Assembly: GCA_035911135.1 (NCBI GenBank)
Contig: JAMHWD010000015.1
Location: 100,701 to 164,700, forward strand
Direction: 5' to 3'
Source of the DNA: JAMHWD01 sp035911135
Lineage (GTDB): Bacteria; Pseudomonadota; Alphaproteobacteria; Micavibrionales; Micavibrionaceae
DNA: 64,000 nt
Shown here: positions 51,101 through 59,941 of the stretch, piece by piece
Layout of the letters: each line of letters starts with the position of its first letter
Numbering within the stretch: the first letter of the stretch is position 1
Program-made: the position numbers and the translations under genes
The notes under the pieces: model-generated
What the model was told of the DNA's origin: nothing
The model's database searches: none
The model's input: only the letters and a program-made list of their open reading frames with translations

Positions 51101-51667
51101 CAGCCGCAGCGGGTTCTCATATCCTGACGGGAACAGATCAATAATCCCGCCGCGAATGGCGTATTCCCCCGCCTCGCGCACGGTCTCGGTTCTGATGTAA
51201 CCATTCGTACCCAGAAAATTTTGCAAATGGGCAATATCAATCCGCCCGCCTTTTGATACGGACAGGCTGGAGCCTTCCAGAACTTCGCGCGGCATCACGC
51301 GCTGCAAGGCGGCATTCACGGAGGTCAGCAAAATCCTGGGAGCGCGGCGTTTTTCCTGATCCCAGCCAATAAGCGCCGATAACGTGGCCACACGTCTTGC
51401 GCTGATATCGCTGGCCGGGGAAATCCGGTCATAGGGCAGGCAATCCCATGCCGGGAATTTCAGAACGCTGACATCCGGGGCAAAAAACCCCAGCCATTCC
51501 TCGATCGCGGCCATGCGGCTATCATCAAGGGCCACATGCACCAGCACCCTATCCTTCGACATAAGGTCACGGGCGCGTACCGCCAGAATCCGGGCATCAT
51601 GGCCTTCGGGAGCGCCGAAAACCGTGTTTATTTGACGTATTTCTGGTTTGGGGGCCGTGTTATCCAC
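48167..51667 (-). CDS. mfd: Transcription-repair coupling factor Mfd
   Basis: An 1166-residue SF2 translocase that removes stalled RNA polymerase and recruits UvrA. The N-terminal UvrB-like module has FPAWDCLPYDRISP. The RNA-polymerase-interaction domain follows GDLVVHIEHGVGKF. The motor has Walker A GDVGFGKTEVAIRAA and Walker B DEEQRFGVKQKE, and the TRCF domain closes the protein. A GTG start at 51667 is proposed: the open frame continues about 150 codons upstream but into btaA, and the family start lies near this GTG. Its ribosome site is weak. Confidence 0.95.
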   Translation of the reverse strand: MDNTAPKPEIRQINTVFGAPEGHDARILAVRARDLMSKDRVLVHVALDDSRMAAIEEWLGFFAPDVSVLKFPAWDCLPYDRISPASDISARRVATLSALIGWDQEKRRAPRILLTSVNAALQRVMPREVLEGSSLSVSKGGRIDIAHLQNFLGTNGYIRTETVREAGEYAIRGGIIDLFPSGYENPLRLDLFGDEVESIKVFDPLSQRTEGSRESFSLQPVAEFFLSDEAISKFRKGYLEAFGVARGDDPLYAAISEGRRYNGMDHWMPLFYDHLATIFDYAPEAGVMFDHLAQQAAAERMAQIRDFYDARKTLQEAARAKGKKKDENAALAGTIYNPLKPETLYWTGREWDGLCERAEALSPFSGPAEDAAGAAKRGRDFADIRALPDGDVLGAVRQYVVGLKEKKILIAAYSQGSAERLGGILKESGFGTLKTVTGADDLKKLGTGETGIAVLGLEHGFIADDLAVLTEADILGDRLTRKAQKRKKADNFLREVSALNEGDLVVHIEHGVGKFVALETLKAAGTLHDCLKIEYAGGDKLYVPVENLEVLSRFGSDEGSVQLDKLGGAGWQARKARVKKDLMAMADHLLAIAASRKLRKAEKLDVAENVYSDFAAKFPYAETEDQERAIGDVIADLAGDYPMDRLVCGDVGFGKTEVAIRAAYVAAKAGAQVAIVVPTTLLARQHYKNFSKRFEGTGIRIGQLSRLVSAREAELVREGMKDGSIHIAIGTHALFAKGIRFNHLGLLIVDEEQRFGVKQKERLKELKADVHILTLTATPIPRTLQMSLTGVKEMSLMTTPPVDRLAIRSFVMPFDPLVIREALLREHYRGGQSFYVCPRIADLDDIEKMLKELVPEIKVIAAHGQMSPTELEDRMNAFYDGQYDVLLATNIIESGIDIPSANTMVVHRADMFGLAQLYQIRGRIGRSKVRAYAYLTYQPDVKLNDQAMKRLEVMETLDQLGSGFQLASHDMDIRGAGNLLGEQQSGHIREVGVELYQQMLEEAVAAAREGTSLEVMTDDRWSPQINIGASVLIPEHYVEDLTTRMGLYRRLQDLESRADIESFAAEMIDRFGKLPTEVENLLGIVEIKQLCRKAGIGTLDAGPKGAVIGFHKDTPPNVGALMAWVQEKRGMVKIRPDQKLSYIKPFEKPEERIKGMKSLAAELAKL

Positions 51668-51787
51668 CGTTATACCGCGTTTTTGCTGCTTTTCCTGTTT
51701 GTGTTCCGCCCAGTTTTTATATATACAATGCCCTTTAATCAAGAATCCTATGAAAACAAAAACCCTATTTGCGGGAGTTATACAAAT

Positions 51788-53110
51788 ATGTCGCAGCTGA
51801 AAGCCGTAAAGCCGAATTCCGAAGAAAACGCAGAAAAAGTTTCGGCGCGCGAAGTCGCCAAGACCAAGAACGAACTCCTGCACAAGGCGGTTGTTGATAA
51901 CAAGATCACATCCAAGCGCGGTTTTCTGGAACGCCTCTTTACGCTGTCTTTCCGTGGTTTCGTTTACCCGCAAATCTGGGAAGACCCGGAAGTTGACCTG
52001 CCGGCGCTGAAACTCGAAGCCGGAAAAAGCCGCATCATGACGATCGCCTCCGGCGGTTGTAACGTCATGAACTACATGACAGAGCAACCCGCCGCCATCA
52101 AGGCTGTTGACCTCAACCCCGCGCATGTGGCCCTGACGCGCCTCAAGCTATGCGCCGTGAAGCACCTTCCTGATTACGAGAGCTTCTTCATGTTCTTCGG
52201 CCATGCCGATGACAAGCGCAATATTGAAAACTACGACAAGTACATAGCGCCCAATCTTGATCCTTTCTCCAAGACATACTGGGAGAAAAAGACACTTTTC
52301 AGCGGCCGCCGCATCAATTACTTCCGCAAAAACATCTATCAGTTTGGTTTGCTTGGCAGATTTATCTCTGTTGTTCACCTGCTGGCCAAAATTTACGGCG
52401 AGGACCCTCGCGAAATCCTGACCGCAAAGAACATGCAGGAACAGGAAGAAATCTTCAACCGCACACTGGGCCCGATTTTTGACAAGAAATTCGTGAAATT
52501 CATCTGCGGCATGCCGCCTTCACTCTATGGCCTTGGCATCCCGCCTTCCCAGTTCGACGAACTCAATGAATCGGCTGGCGGCGATATGGCCGGCCTGCTC
52601 CGCGCGCGCCTCAAGCGTCTGGCCTGTGAGTTCCCGATCGAGGACAACTACTTCGCATGGCAGGCCTTTGGCCGTGGCTATGACCGCGAGAAGAAAATGG
52701 CCATTCCGCGCTATCTCTCGGAAGAAAACTATAACAAACTCAAGGAATGTGCCGACCGTGTGGAAGTGCATCACACATCCCTCACCGACCTGCTCAACAC
52801 ATTGCCGCAGGAAAGCCTGGATTGCTATGTGTTCCTGGATGCTCAGGACTGGATGAACCAAGGCCAGCTGCGCGACCTCTGGGATGAAGTCCTGCGTACT
52901 GCTGCTCCCGGCGCGCGCGTGATCTTCCGTACCGCCGGCGAGGACAGCCCGCTGACCAATGCCCTGCTGCCGGATTTCCTCGCGAAATGGCACTATGACC
53001 CTGCGCTCTCGGTTGAGGCCGTGAAGAAGGACCGCTCCTCGATTTATGGCGGCTTCCACGTCTATACGCTGGGCGGCGAGCTGGGCGTTTACAAGTCCAA
53101 GAAGCAGTAA
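51788..53110 (+). CDS. btaA: DAG 3-amino-3-carboxypropyl transferase BtaA
   Basis: A 440-residue enzyme that transfers the aminocarboxypropyl group of SAM to diacylglycerol, the first step in making the betaine lipid DGTS. The SAM region IASGGCNVMNYM and VDLNPAHVALT are seen, plus YPQIWEDPEVD near the N-terminus and the C-terminal VIFRTAGEDSPLTNALLPD. The ATG of MSQLKAV follows GGGAG. It diverges from mfd over 120 bases and precedes btaB by 21 bases. I see no CTGTCAT-type Pho box in that gap, although bta genes are phosphate-controlled in other species. Confidence 0.93.
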   Translation: MSQLKAVKPNSEENAEKVSAREVAKTKNELLHKAVVDNKITSKRGFLERLFTLSFRGFVYPQIWEDPEVDLPALKLEAGKSRIMTIASGGCNVMNYMTEQPAAIKAVDLNPAHVALTRLKLCAVKHLPDYESFFMFFGHADDKRNIENYDKYIAPNLDPFSKTYWEKKTLFSGRRINYFRKNIYQFGLLGRFISVVHLLAKIYGEDPREILTAKNMQEQEEIFNRTLGPIFDKKFVKFICGMPPSLYGLGIPPSQFDELNESAGGDMAGLLRARLKRLACEFPIEDNYFAWQAFGRGYDREKKMAIPRYLSEENYNKLKECADRVEVHHTSLTDLLNTLPQESLDCYVFLDAQDWMNQGQLRDLWDEVLRTAAPGARVIFRTAGEDSPLTNALLPDFLAKWHYDPALSVEAVKKDRSSIYGGFHVYTLGGELGVYKSKKQ

Positions 53111-53131
53111 TCGCCAAGGGGCGCAGCAAAC

Positions 53132-53794
53132 ATGACTGCCACCACCGAAAGCCAGATGCGTTCCAATATGAACAGCATGTATCGCTGGACGCGTCATGTA
53201 TATGATGCCTCCCGCAAATACTATCTGCTGGGCCGGGATGTCATGATCGAACGCCTAAAACCCGGCACAGGCGAGAATGTCTGCGAAGTTGGCTGCGGCA
53301 CGGCGCGCAATCTGATCAAGATGGCGCAATCCTATCCGAACGTGAATTTCTTCGGGCTTGATGCCTCGGATGAAATGTTAAAAACCGCCGCCAGCAATCT
53401 GAAAAAAAACGGACTTGAAGGCAGGATCAAAACTGTTCAGGCCTTCTCGCAATCTTTCGATCCTGCCGCGCATTTCGGGCTGGATCGTCCGCTGGATAAA
53501 ATTGCATTTTCCTACGCGCTTTCCATCATTCCGCCATGGCAGGAATCCATTGATCATGCGCTGGCTCTGCTGCCCACGAATGGCGAGATTCATATCATTG
53601 ATTTTGGCGGGCAATCCGGCTTGCCAAAAGCTTTTCGCGCCTTTGTCTATTGGTGGCTGCGCCAGTTCCATGTCTATTACAAGCCGGAAATCGAGAGCTA
53701 TCTCAAGCAGTTAGAATCCGATCATAAAGGAACACTTGCCTTTGAAAATCTCTACGGCGGGTATTGCTACCACGCGATTTTCAAAAAGGCCTGA
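53132..53794 (+). CDS. btaB: SAM methyltransferase BtaB for betaine lipid
   Basis: A 220-residue class I methyltransferase. The SAM loop is VCEVGCGTARNLIKMA and the acidic strand FFGLDASDEML. SYALSIIPPWQESIDHAL and the YKPEIESYLKQLE tail match BtaB, which methylates the headgroup three times to give DGTS. It follows btaA directly, the standard pair. Its stop abuts the stop of the DUF502 gene on the other strand. Confidence 0.93.
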   Translation: MTATTESQMRSNMNSMYRWTRHVYDASRKYYLLGRDVMIERLKPGTGENVCEVGCGTARNLIKMAQSYPNVNFFGLDASDEMLKTAASNLKKNGLEGRIKTVQAFSQSFDPAAHFGLDRPLDKIAFSYALSIIPPWQESIDHALALLPTNGEIHIIDFGGQSGLPKAFRAFVYWWLRQFHVYYKPEIESYLKQLESDHKGTLAFENLYGGYCYHAIFKKA

Positions 53795-54469
53795 TTACTT
53801 CTTTTCCTTCTCGCCCGGCGTCAGCATCCCGGCGGACAGCACAAGCTTCATTGCATCCTCAACGCCCATCTGCAGGAACACCAGATCCTTGCGCGGGACA
53901 AAATATAAAAAACCCGATGTCGGGTTGGGCGTTGTGGGCACGAAAACACTGATCAGCTCATCCTCCGATACGCCCTGAACCTCTCCTTCTATGCGGCCCG
54001 TAACAAAACCGATCGTCCACATGCCAAGGCGGGGGTATTGCAGCATCACCGGCTCACGGAAAGCCTTGGACTGGCCGCCCATCAGCATCTCAAAAATCTG
54101 CTTCGTGCCGTTGTACAACGTGCTGATAAAGGGCGTGCGTGCCAGAATATATTCCGAAACCCGGATAAAGAACCGCCCTAAAATATTGGTGGCAAACCAC
54201 CCCACGATAATAAAAAACGTGCTGGCAATCAGCAGGCCAATCCCCGGCACGAGGCTCTGGGTATTCAAGGATTCACGGGCATTGGCGGGCAGAAGATGTG
54301 CAACGCTCTGATCGACCATGCTGACAAACATGAATGTCAGATACAGCGTAATGGCAATCGGCGCGGTAATCAGTATCCCGGTGAAAAAATAGGCCCGCAA
54401 GCGCCGGACAAATCTGTCGGTGACGCTTTCCTGCTTGATATCGGGCAATTTGGGAAAGGAAAATTTCAT
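53795..54469 (-). CDS. DUF502-family membrane protein
   Basis: A 224-residue inner-membrane protein. Two membrane helices (YFFTGILITAPIAITLYLTF and IGLLIASTFFIIVGWF) are followed by a soluble domain with TPFISTLYNGTKQIFE, FVTGRIEG and the conserved VFVPTTPNPTSGFLYFVP. This is the DUF502 pattern. The family's function is not established. It lies 70 bases upstream-strand of spoVR. Confidence 0.9.
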   Translation of the reverse strand: MKFSFPKLPDIKQESVTDRFVRRLRAYFFTGILITAPIAITLYLTFMFVSMVDQSVAHLLPANARESLNTQSLVPGIGLLIASTFFIIVGWFATNILGRFFIRVSEYILARTPFISTLYNGTKQIFEMLMGGQSKAFREPVMLQYPRLGMWTIGFVTGRIEGEVQGVSEDELISVFVPTTPNPTSGFLYFVPRKDLVFLQMGVEDAMKLVLSAGMLTPGEKEKK

Positions 54470-54539
54470 ACCGGATCAAGCATGACGCAGGCGCAGCAAA
54501 AATGCAACCGCCGCGCCCTGCATGCTCACATGAATAAAA

Positions 54540-56249
54540 TTACAGACTTGGTCCCATATCCAGATCGCGCGGCTTGTCGGCGGGAACCGGCGGTATGCCA
54601 ATCTGGCTGATGAATTTGTCGTTCACATCAAAGGTCTGGATCACGACCGGATGCTTCCATATCTGGAACATATGCTTCAGAACGGCCTCGGTGTCATCCT
54701 TGTCCAGCGGCTTTCCATCAATCATCGTGTGCTTGAGGGTCAGCGTCCGGTCGGTCATGTTGTAATATTTCCAGGCCTCGATCGTTGGCTCGTTATCACC
54801 AAGACGGTAATTGGACGCCAGCGCCTCGCGGATCATGCCAAATCCATCCTGATCGTGAATGGCCGGGATCGAGAAATGGGTGTCTTTCTCATCATCCATA
54901 AACACGAACATGTCAAAATCACGCATCACCTGCGGCGAGAGGAATTGCAGCACAAAGCTCTCATCCTTGAAGTCCTGCATGGCTTCTTTCATCGTGGCCA
55001 GCCAGTCGCCGTTTCCGGCGTGCTGCGGGAACCATTTCTTGTCCTCTTCCGTGGGGTTTTCGCAAACCCGCTTGATATCCTGAAAGATCGCAAACCCCAG
55101 CGTATAGGGGTTGAAACGGCCGCTCCAATACGGGCTGTCGAATTCCGGCTGGAACAAGACGCCCGCATGGGAATCCTTGAACTCCAGCATCTGGCCATCG
55201 CTGAGCAGATCCAGATCAGACATGTCATGCAACAGCGTATAGTGCCAGAAACTCGCCCAGCCCTCGTTCATGACCTGCGTCTGTCGCTGCGGGTAGAAAT
55301 ACTGTGACTTCTCGCAAAGCATACCCATAATCTTACGCTCCCATGGCTCAAGATGCGGCGCATTCTTGGCCATGAATTTAAGGATATTCTCCTCATTGCC
55401 GGCCATGGCAAAATCGCGCTTGCCGCTTGGCTTGGTGGCATCGGGCAGGGATTCACGGAACACCCGGTCAAAGGCTTCGCTGACATTGGGGGCGGCAAAG
55501 CGCTCTTCTGTCTTGGCCTTTTGTAAGGCTTTGATATCCTGCGGCTCCTTGGGCTTGGGATGACGGTAACGGTCAACCGCGTAATTCTGCAGCGCATGGC
55601 AGGCATCCAGCAGTTTTTCAACTCTCTCAACGCCGTACTGCTCCTCGCAATCACGGATGAAATCGCGCATCACGCGCAGATCGCCGATAATATCTTCCGC
55701 GCTGGTGAACTGGCGGAACATCCCGTTCCCTTTAAAGAACGAGTTATGCCCGTAATTGGCGTGAGCAATCACCAGTATCTGCATCAGGGGCGAGTTGTTT
55801 TCCATGCAATAAGCAATGGCCGGGTCCGTGTTGATGACAATCTCATACGCCAGACCCTGCTTGCCCTGCTTGTATTGCTGATCCTCGATCAGGCGCTGCT
55901 TGCCGAAAGACCAGTGCTCATAGCTCACCGGCATCCCGACCGCGCTATAGGCATCGAGCATCTGATCGGCCGTAATCACTTCAATGGTATTCGGATAGTA
56001 ATCCAGCCCGTATTTTTCCGTGGCGATAATGCTGATGACGCGGTCCGCCACGCCCAGCCATGTATCGGGCAGGTCATCCCGCCCCTCGCCTTTTGGCGTG
56101 CGGGGAACGGCCACATCCCAATGCTTGGCGTTTTTCAGGATACTCTCCCCGTCCTTGTAATTGGACAGGAACTCCTTGACGCTTTCGCGGTAATTGCCGG
56201 CCCCGACCGGATCCTTGGTTTCAAATTGTGCTGCTTGTGATCGTGTCAT
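54540..56249 (-). CDS. spoVR: SpoVR family protein (YcgB)
   Basis: A 569-residue soluble protein of the SpoVR/YcgB family. Landmarks are YPNTIEVITADQMLDAYSAV, ANYGHNSFFKGN, MNEGWASFWHYTLLHDM and NPYTLGFAIFQDIKRV. The histidine and glutamate pattern suggests a metal site. In many proteobacteria it travels with PrkA and YeaH and is turned on in stationary phase or nitrogen stress. It starts 15 bases after yeaH. Confidence 0.95.
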   Translation of the reverse strand: MTRSQAAQFETKDPVGAGNYRESVKEFLSNYKDGESILKNAKHWDVAVPRTPKGEGRDDLPDTWLGVADRVISIIATEKYGLDYYPNTIEVITADQMLDAYSAVGMPVSYEHWSFGKQRLIEDQQYKQGKQGLAYEIVINTDPAIAYCMENNSPLMQILVIAHANYGHNSFFKGNGMFRQFTSAEDIIGDLRVMRDFIRDCEEQYGVERVEKLLDACHALQNYAVDRYRHPKPKEPQDIKALQKAKTEERFAAPNVSEAFDRVFRESLPDATKPSGKRDFAMAGNEENILKFMAKNAPHLEPWERKIMGMLCEKSQYFYPQRQTQVMNEGWASFWHYTLLHDMSDLDLLSDGQMLEFKDSHAGVLFQPEFDSPYWSGRFNPYTLGFAIFQDIKRVCENPTEEDKKWFPQHAGNGDWLATMKEAMQDFKDESFVLQFLSPQVMRDFDMFVFMDDEKDTHFSIPAIHDQDGFGMIREALASNYRLGDNEPTIEAWKYYNMTDRTLTLKHTMIDGKPLDKDDTEAVLKHMFQIWKHPVVIQTFDVNDKFISQIGIPPVPADKPRDLDMGPSL

Positions 56250-56264
56250 GATTACTCTCGCCCC

Positions 56265-57797
56265 TTATGGGTTGTTATGGTCCATCTCCATGGCCTGCCC
56301 CTGCGCGCGGAAGGCCGCCGCCGCATAGGCATTACGCGGCGTGAAGGAATCGTATTGCTCGCGCTTTTTGAAGAAGTCCTTGAATACCGGCCAGATATCC
56401 TTGCGCTGCTTGATTTTGCCCAGGAACATCTGATCCTTGAACTCATCGGCAACCTTCTTATAGGCATTCCACAAGCCGCTGCCCTGACTTCCCGGATTAT
56501 ACATGCCGCCATACATGCCGCCGTAATTATGCGGTAATTCCGTATAGAAATAGGCCTGGATTTCCGGCAGCATCTTACGCATCATATTGGCGCAGACATC
56601 ATTATCGGCCACGATGTTATCGCCGTCCGAAGCTTGCGCCCCATAGACATTCCACTCGCCTGCCGGATAACGTTCCTTGCGGATTTCCTCCATTTTCTCG
56701 ACAACGGATGACACCTTCGTGCCGCCGCTTTGCGTGTCATAGAAAAACGTCTTTTCATCGACTTCCTCTGCTTCATCCGTATGCCGGATAAAGATGAGGT
56801 CCACGCGCTCGTAATTGCGCTTGAGGAATTTATGCAACAGCATATAGAAAACCTTGGCATTGGCTTTCTTTTCCTCGTCCATCGACCCCGATACGTCCAT
56901 CAGACAGAACATGGCCGCCTTGGTGGTGGGCTGTGGCTCCTGCTCGTGATGACGGAACCGCAGGTCCATGTCATCCCATTCCGGCACAAGGCTCTTCTTC
57001 TTGGCCAGCTTGATGATTTCTTCTTCGAGATCATCAAATTTCTGGCGGTCTTCAGGGCTGAGCTTTTCAAAATGCTTGCCCTTGAGAAGCTCCACCTCCA
57101 CCAGCGAGTTCTCAACCCGCATGGCAATCTTCATCTTGCTGCGTTCAAAATCACGCTTGATGTCGATGGCCTTTGTGTGGCCCGGCTCATGCGCGATCAG
57201 CAGACGACGCTGCTCTTCCAGCGCAATAATCAATCGCTTGTCGAGCGGATTTTTCAGTGCCACATGGCGTGATATCTGCTGGAGCTTGGAGCGCACCAGA
57301 TCCATCTTGTTCGGCGCGCCTTCATTGACGAAACCAGAACGCTTGGGCTTTGTAACCTTGGCATCTTCCGCGCTTTTCTTCGAAAGATTAGGCAACTCGC
57401 AATCATCATACAGATAATTGAAAAATTCTTCCTCGCTTAAGGAGAATACGAAATCATCCTGCCCCTTGCCTTGTCCGGGATTGGGGCCATTTCCGCCGCC
57501 GCCACCGCCACCGCCATTGGGCTTTTTGATCCGGTCACCGGCCGAAAACTCCTTGTTTCCAGGCAATACCTTGCTGTTCTTGCCGCCCTTGCCGTGATGG
57601 ATATGCGGCTCGCGGATGCCATCACGCGGGATCGTCACATCGATACCGCCCTTACCGGCATTCTCGATGGAACTGTCGTTAATGGCCTTGTCGATCGCTT
57701 CCTTGATCTTTTGCTTGTTGCGGTCTAAAAACCGCTCCTTGCTGGAGCCATACCGCCCGCGATCGGGCTCGGTACGCCTGTCAATAATGGTCGTCAT
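56265..57797 (-). CDS. yeaH: YeaH/DUF444 protein (VWA-type)
   Basis: A 510-residue protein of the DUF444 family. The N-terminal part is basic and Gly-rich (PNGGGGGGGGNGP). The C-terminal half has a von Willebrand A-like metal site, FCLMDVSGSM, which gives the D-x-S-x-S of a MIDAS. It pairs with the PrkA kinase and SpoVR; a shared stress pathway is known from E. coli YeaG/YeaH, with details unresolved. It lies between prkA and spoVR. Confidence 0.95.
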   Translation of the reverse strand: MTTIIDRRTEPDRGRYGSSKERFLDRNKQKIKEAIDKAINDSSIENAGKGGIDVTIPRDGIREPHIHHGKGGKNSKVLPGNKEFSAGDRIKKPNGGGGGGGGNGPNPGQGKGQDDFVFSLSEEEFFNYLYDDCELPNLSKKSAEDAKVTKPKRSGFVNEGAPNKMDLVRSKLQQISRHVALKNPLDKRLIIALEEQRRLLIAHEPGHTKAIDIKRDFERSKMKIAMRVENSLVEVELLKGKHFEKLSPEDRQKFDDLEEEIIKLAKKKSLVPEWDDMDLRFRHHEQEPQPTTKAAMFCLMDVSGSMDEEKKANAKVFYMLLHKFLKRNYERVDLIFIRHTDEAEEVDEKTFFYDTQSGGTKVSSVVEKMEEIRKERYPAGEWNVYGAQASDGDNIVADNDVCANMMRKMLPEIQAYFYTELPHNYGGMYGGMYNPGSQGSGLWNAYKKVADEFKDQMFLGKIKQRKDIWPVFKDFFKKREQYDSFTPRNAYAAAAFRAQGQAMEMDHNNP

Positions 57798-57844
57798 CGC
57801 CTGATTTCTCCCTTGATCGTTTGATCGTTTAGATTTTCAAGGAT

Positions 57845-57867
57845 CCGGCGCCCTCCCCGAGCGCCGG
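57845..57867. repeat. GC hairpin between prkA and yeaH
   Basis: A perfect 7-base stem, CCGGCGC / GCGCCGG, with a 9-base loop sits in the 86-base gap. There is no T-run on the coding strand, so it may reduce or process readthrough from prkA into yeaH rather than end it. Confidence 0.5.
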
Positions 57868-57883
57868 CCCCTCAAACGCCTGA

Positions 57884-59941
57884 TCACAAGGATCTTTGGT
57901 AGAAATCAACTGCACGCTGGATCATGGGCATGGTGTAACCCTTGTCCTGCATGTTATTGACGAATTGCGCGTGCTTCTTGGCGCGTTCCGCATCATTGTC
58001 AGTGGCGCTGTCGAACTTGATGATCGGCAGAGCGCCTGTCATGGCTTGCTGCAGATTGTCGCGAATGACCGAAGCCAGCTTCTCGTAGGAGTGCCACGCC
58101 ACTTCGTTGCCGCGGCTTTGCTGTTTCATGACATAGCGCGTCACTTCATTGCGGAAGTCCTTGGCATTGACGATATTCGCAGGCTTTTCAATCTTGGCGA
58201 GTTCTTTCTCCAGATCATCCTTTGCCATCGTTCTGCCGCCAACACCGGCCTTGTCGAAGTATTCCTCGCCATCAACCCAGGCTGTTGCCATGGCAATGTA
58301 ACGATCGAACATGTTCTGGCACATATCATCGCTGGCATTGGTAAAGGCCTCGGTGATTTCGCGCGTGATGAACTTCTTGTAGTCCTGCGCCAAAGTCGTC
58401 TGAACATAGCCCGTCAGAACCTTTTTGCGGTCATCCGGGATCGTGCCATCGGCCTTGATGCGGTCCACCAGAACTTCCATCAGAAGAACCGGATCGGCTG
58501 CGCGCTCGCCCTTGTTGACATTGACGTTGTAAGTCTTTGTCAGGGCTTTCATGCCCCAGCGAGTCGAAATACCGCTCATGCCCTCATCCAGCGGCGCGGC
58601 TTTTTTCAGCTCACCAATGGTGGGAACTTGCGTTTTTGCGCCTTCTGGAATCTGACCATCATAAACATGGGCGCGAATTGCCGGTTCATATTTGGCCGTG
58701 CCATCGACATCCTTCAGACGGGACATCACGGCAAACTTGGCCAGCATGTCGATCGTCTTGGGGGCCAGCGCCAGCTTTTTCAAATCGCCGCCATTAACCA
58801 TTTTCTGGTAAATTTTGGCTTCTTCCGTCATCCGCATGGTGTAGGGAACCTTCACCACGTTGATACGGTCGAGAATGGCTTCGTTTTTCTTGTTGCCGGA
58901 GAAGGCCGCCCATTCACTTTCATTGGAGTGCGCGAAAATCAGACCGTCAAACGGGATGGTTCCGATGTTCTCGGTTCCCGCATATTGGCCGGATTGCGTG
59001 GCTTCCAGCATCGGGTTCAGAACCTTCAAGGGGGCCTTGAACATCTCGACGAATTCCATGATACCCTGATGACCATAAGCAAAGCCGCCGGAATACAGGT
59101 AAGTATCCGTATCGTTCTGGTCGAGTTCATCGCCCAGTTTGCGAATATTGGTCTTACCCACCAGAACCGAAGTATCCTGATTATTTTCATCGCCGGGTTC
59201 TACTTTGGCAACCGCAATCTTGTCTTTGCTGGATGGGTAGATTTTCTCAACCTCAAAGGCCTCGTCAATATTGCCGCCAGCCTCTTCCAGACGCTTGACC
59301 GCCCAGGGAGACATGCCGACTTTCATCGCGCGTTCGGGGATATTGAACGTCTCGGCCACGCGCTTACGCACATCCGGGTTATCAAACAGGCCCAGCGGGC
59401 TTTCGTTGATCGGCGAGCGCTCGCCAGTGATCTTGCTTTTCAGAACATAGATAGGCTGTGTTTCCATCAGCTGCTTCAGACGGTCGCCGAGCGATGATTT
59501 ACCGCCGCCCACCGGGCCAAGCAAATACAGAACCTGCTTCTTGTCTTCACCGCCATCAGCCGCGCTACGCAGGTGATCGACGATCTGCTGGACGGTGTTT
59601 TCCGCACCAAAGAAATCAGAAAATGCCGGGTAACGGGCAATGGTCTTGCCCTGATGGACGCGGTTTTCAACGCCGCCGGCCTTGGATGTATCCACGATTT
59701 CCGGCTCGCCAATGGCTCTCAGCAATCGCGCAGCTGCCCCTACATAGCAACCATCATCTTCCTTGGCGCGCTTGAGGAATCCGCCAAGGCTTAAGGTTTC
59801 TGCCTTGCGGCTATCATATCCGGCCTTGAAACCGGCCAGAATATCATCTGTTGCGGCGTCAATATTCAGATTGTCATTTACTACATCTTGTGAAGTAGTC
59901 GCAGCAGTACTCGCCGCGTTTTTTACGCGTCTCTCAGTCAT
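57884..59941 (-). CDS. prkA: PrkA/YeaG serine protein kinase
   Basis: A 685-residue AAA-type protein kinase. The Walker A loop is GPVGGGKSS (142-150). FAHSNESEWAAF and DRINVVKVPYTMRMTEE are family signatures, and the C-terminal kinase-like domain follows. It is somewhat longer at the N-terminus than E. coli YeaG, with a Ser/Thr/Ala-rich start. It is the first gene of the prkA-yeaH-spoVR set, and the AT-rich gap upstream holds a TTAA-N7-TTAAC sequence next to the start codon. Confidence 0.96.
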   Translation of the reverse strand: MTERRVKNAASTAATTSQDVVNDNLNIDAATDDILAGFKAGYDSRKAETLSLGGFLKRAKEDDGCYVGAAARLLRAIGEPEIVDTSKAGGVENRVHQGKTIARYPAFSDFFGAENTVQQIVDHLRSAADGGEDKKQVLYLLGPVGGGKSSLGDRLKQLMETQPIYVLKSKITGERSPINESPLGLFDNPDVRKRVAETFNIPERAMKVGMSPWAVKRLEEAGGNIDEAFEVEKIYPSSKDKIAVAKVEPGDENNQDTSVLVGKTNIRKLGDELDQNDTDTYLYSGGFAYGHQGIMEFVEMFKAPLKVLNPMLEATQSGQYAGTENIGTIPFDGLIFAHSNESEWAAFSGNKKNEAILDRINVVKVPYTMRMTEEAKIYQKMVNGGDLKKLALAPKTIDMLAKFAVMSRLKDVDGTAKYEPAIRAHVYDGQIPEGAKTQVPTIGELKKAAPLDEGMSGISTRWGMKALTKTYNVNVNKGERAADPVLLMEVLVDRIKADGTIPDDRKKVLTGYVQTTLAQDYKKFITREITEAFTNASDDMCQNMFDRYIAMATAWVDGEEYFDKAGVGGRTMAKDDLEKELAKIEKPANIVNAKDFRNEVTRYVMKQQSRGNEVAWHSYEKLASVIRDNLQQAMTGALPIIKFDSATDNDAERAKKHAQFVNNMQDKGYTMPMIQRAVDFYQRSL

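Noticed and set aside
48167..52126. Extended mfd frame reaching 52126
   Set aside because: The extra 150 codons run through the btaA start region on the other strand and do not look like Mfd; the GTG at 51667 fits the family.
57896..59497. A 533-codon open frame on the plus strand, antisense to prkA
   Set aside because: It lies fully inside the well-supported prkA gene. Long antisense frames are common in GC-rich coding DNA, and the translation shows no domain.
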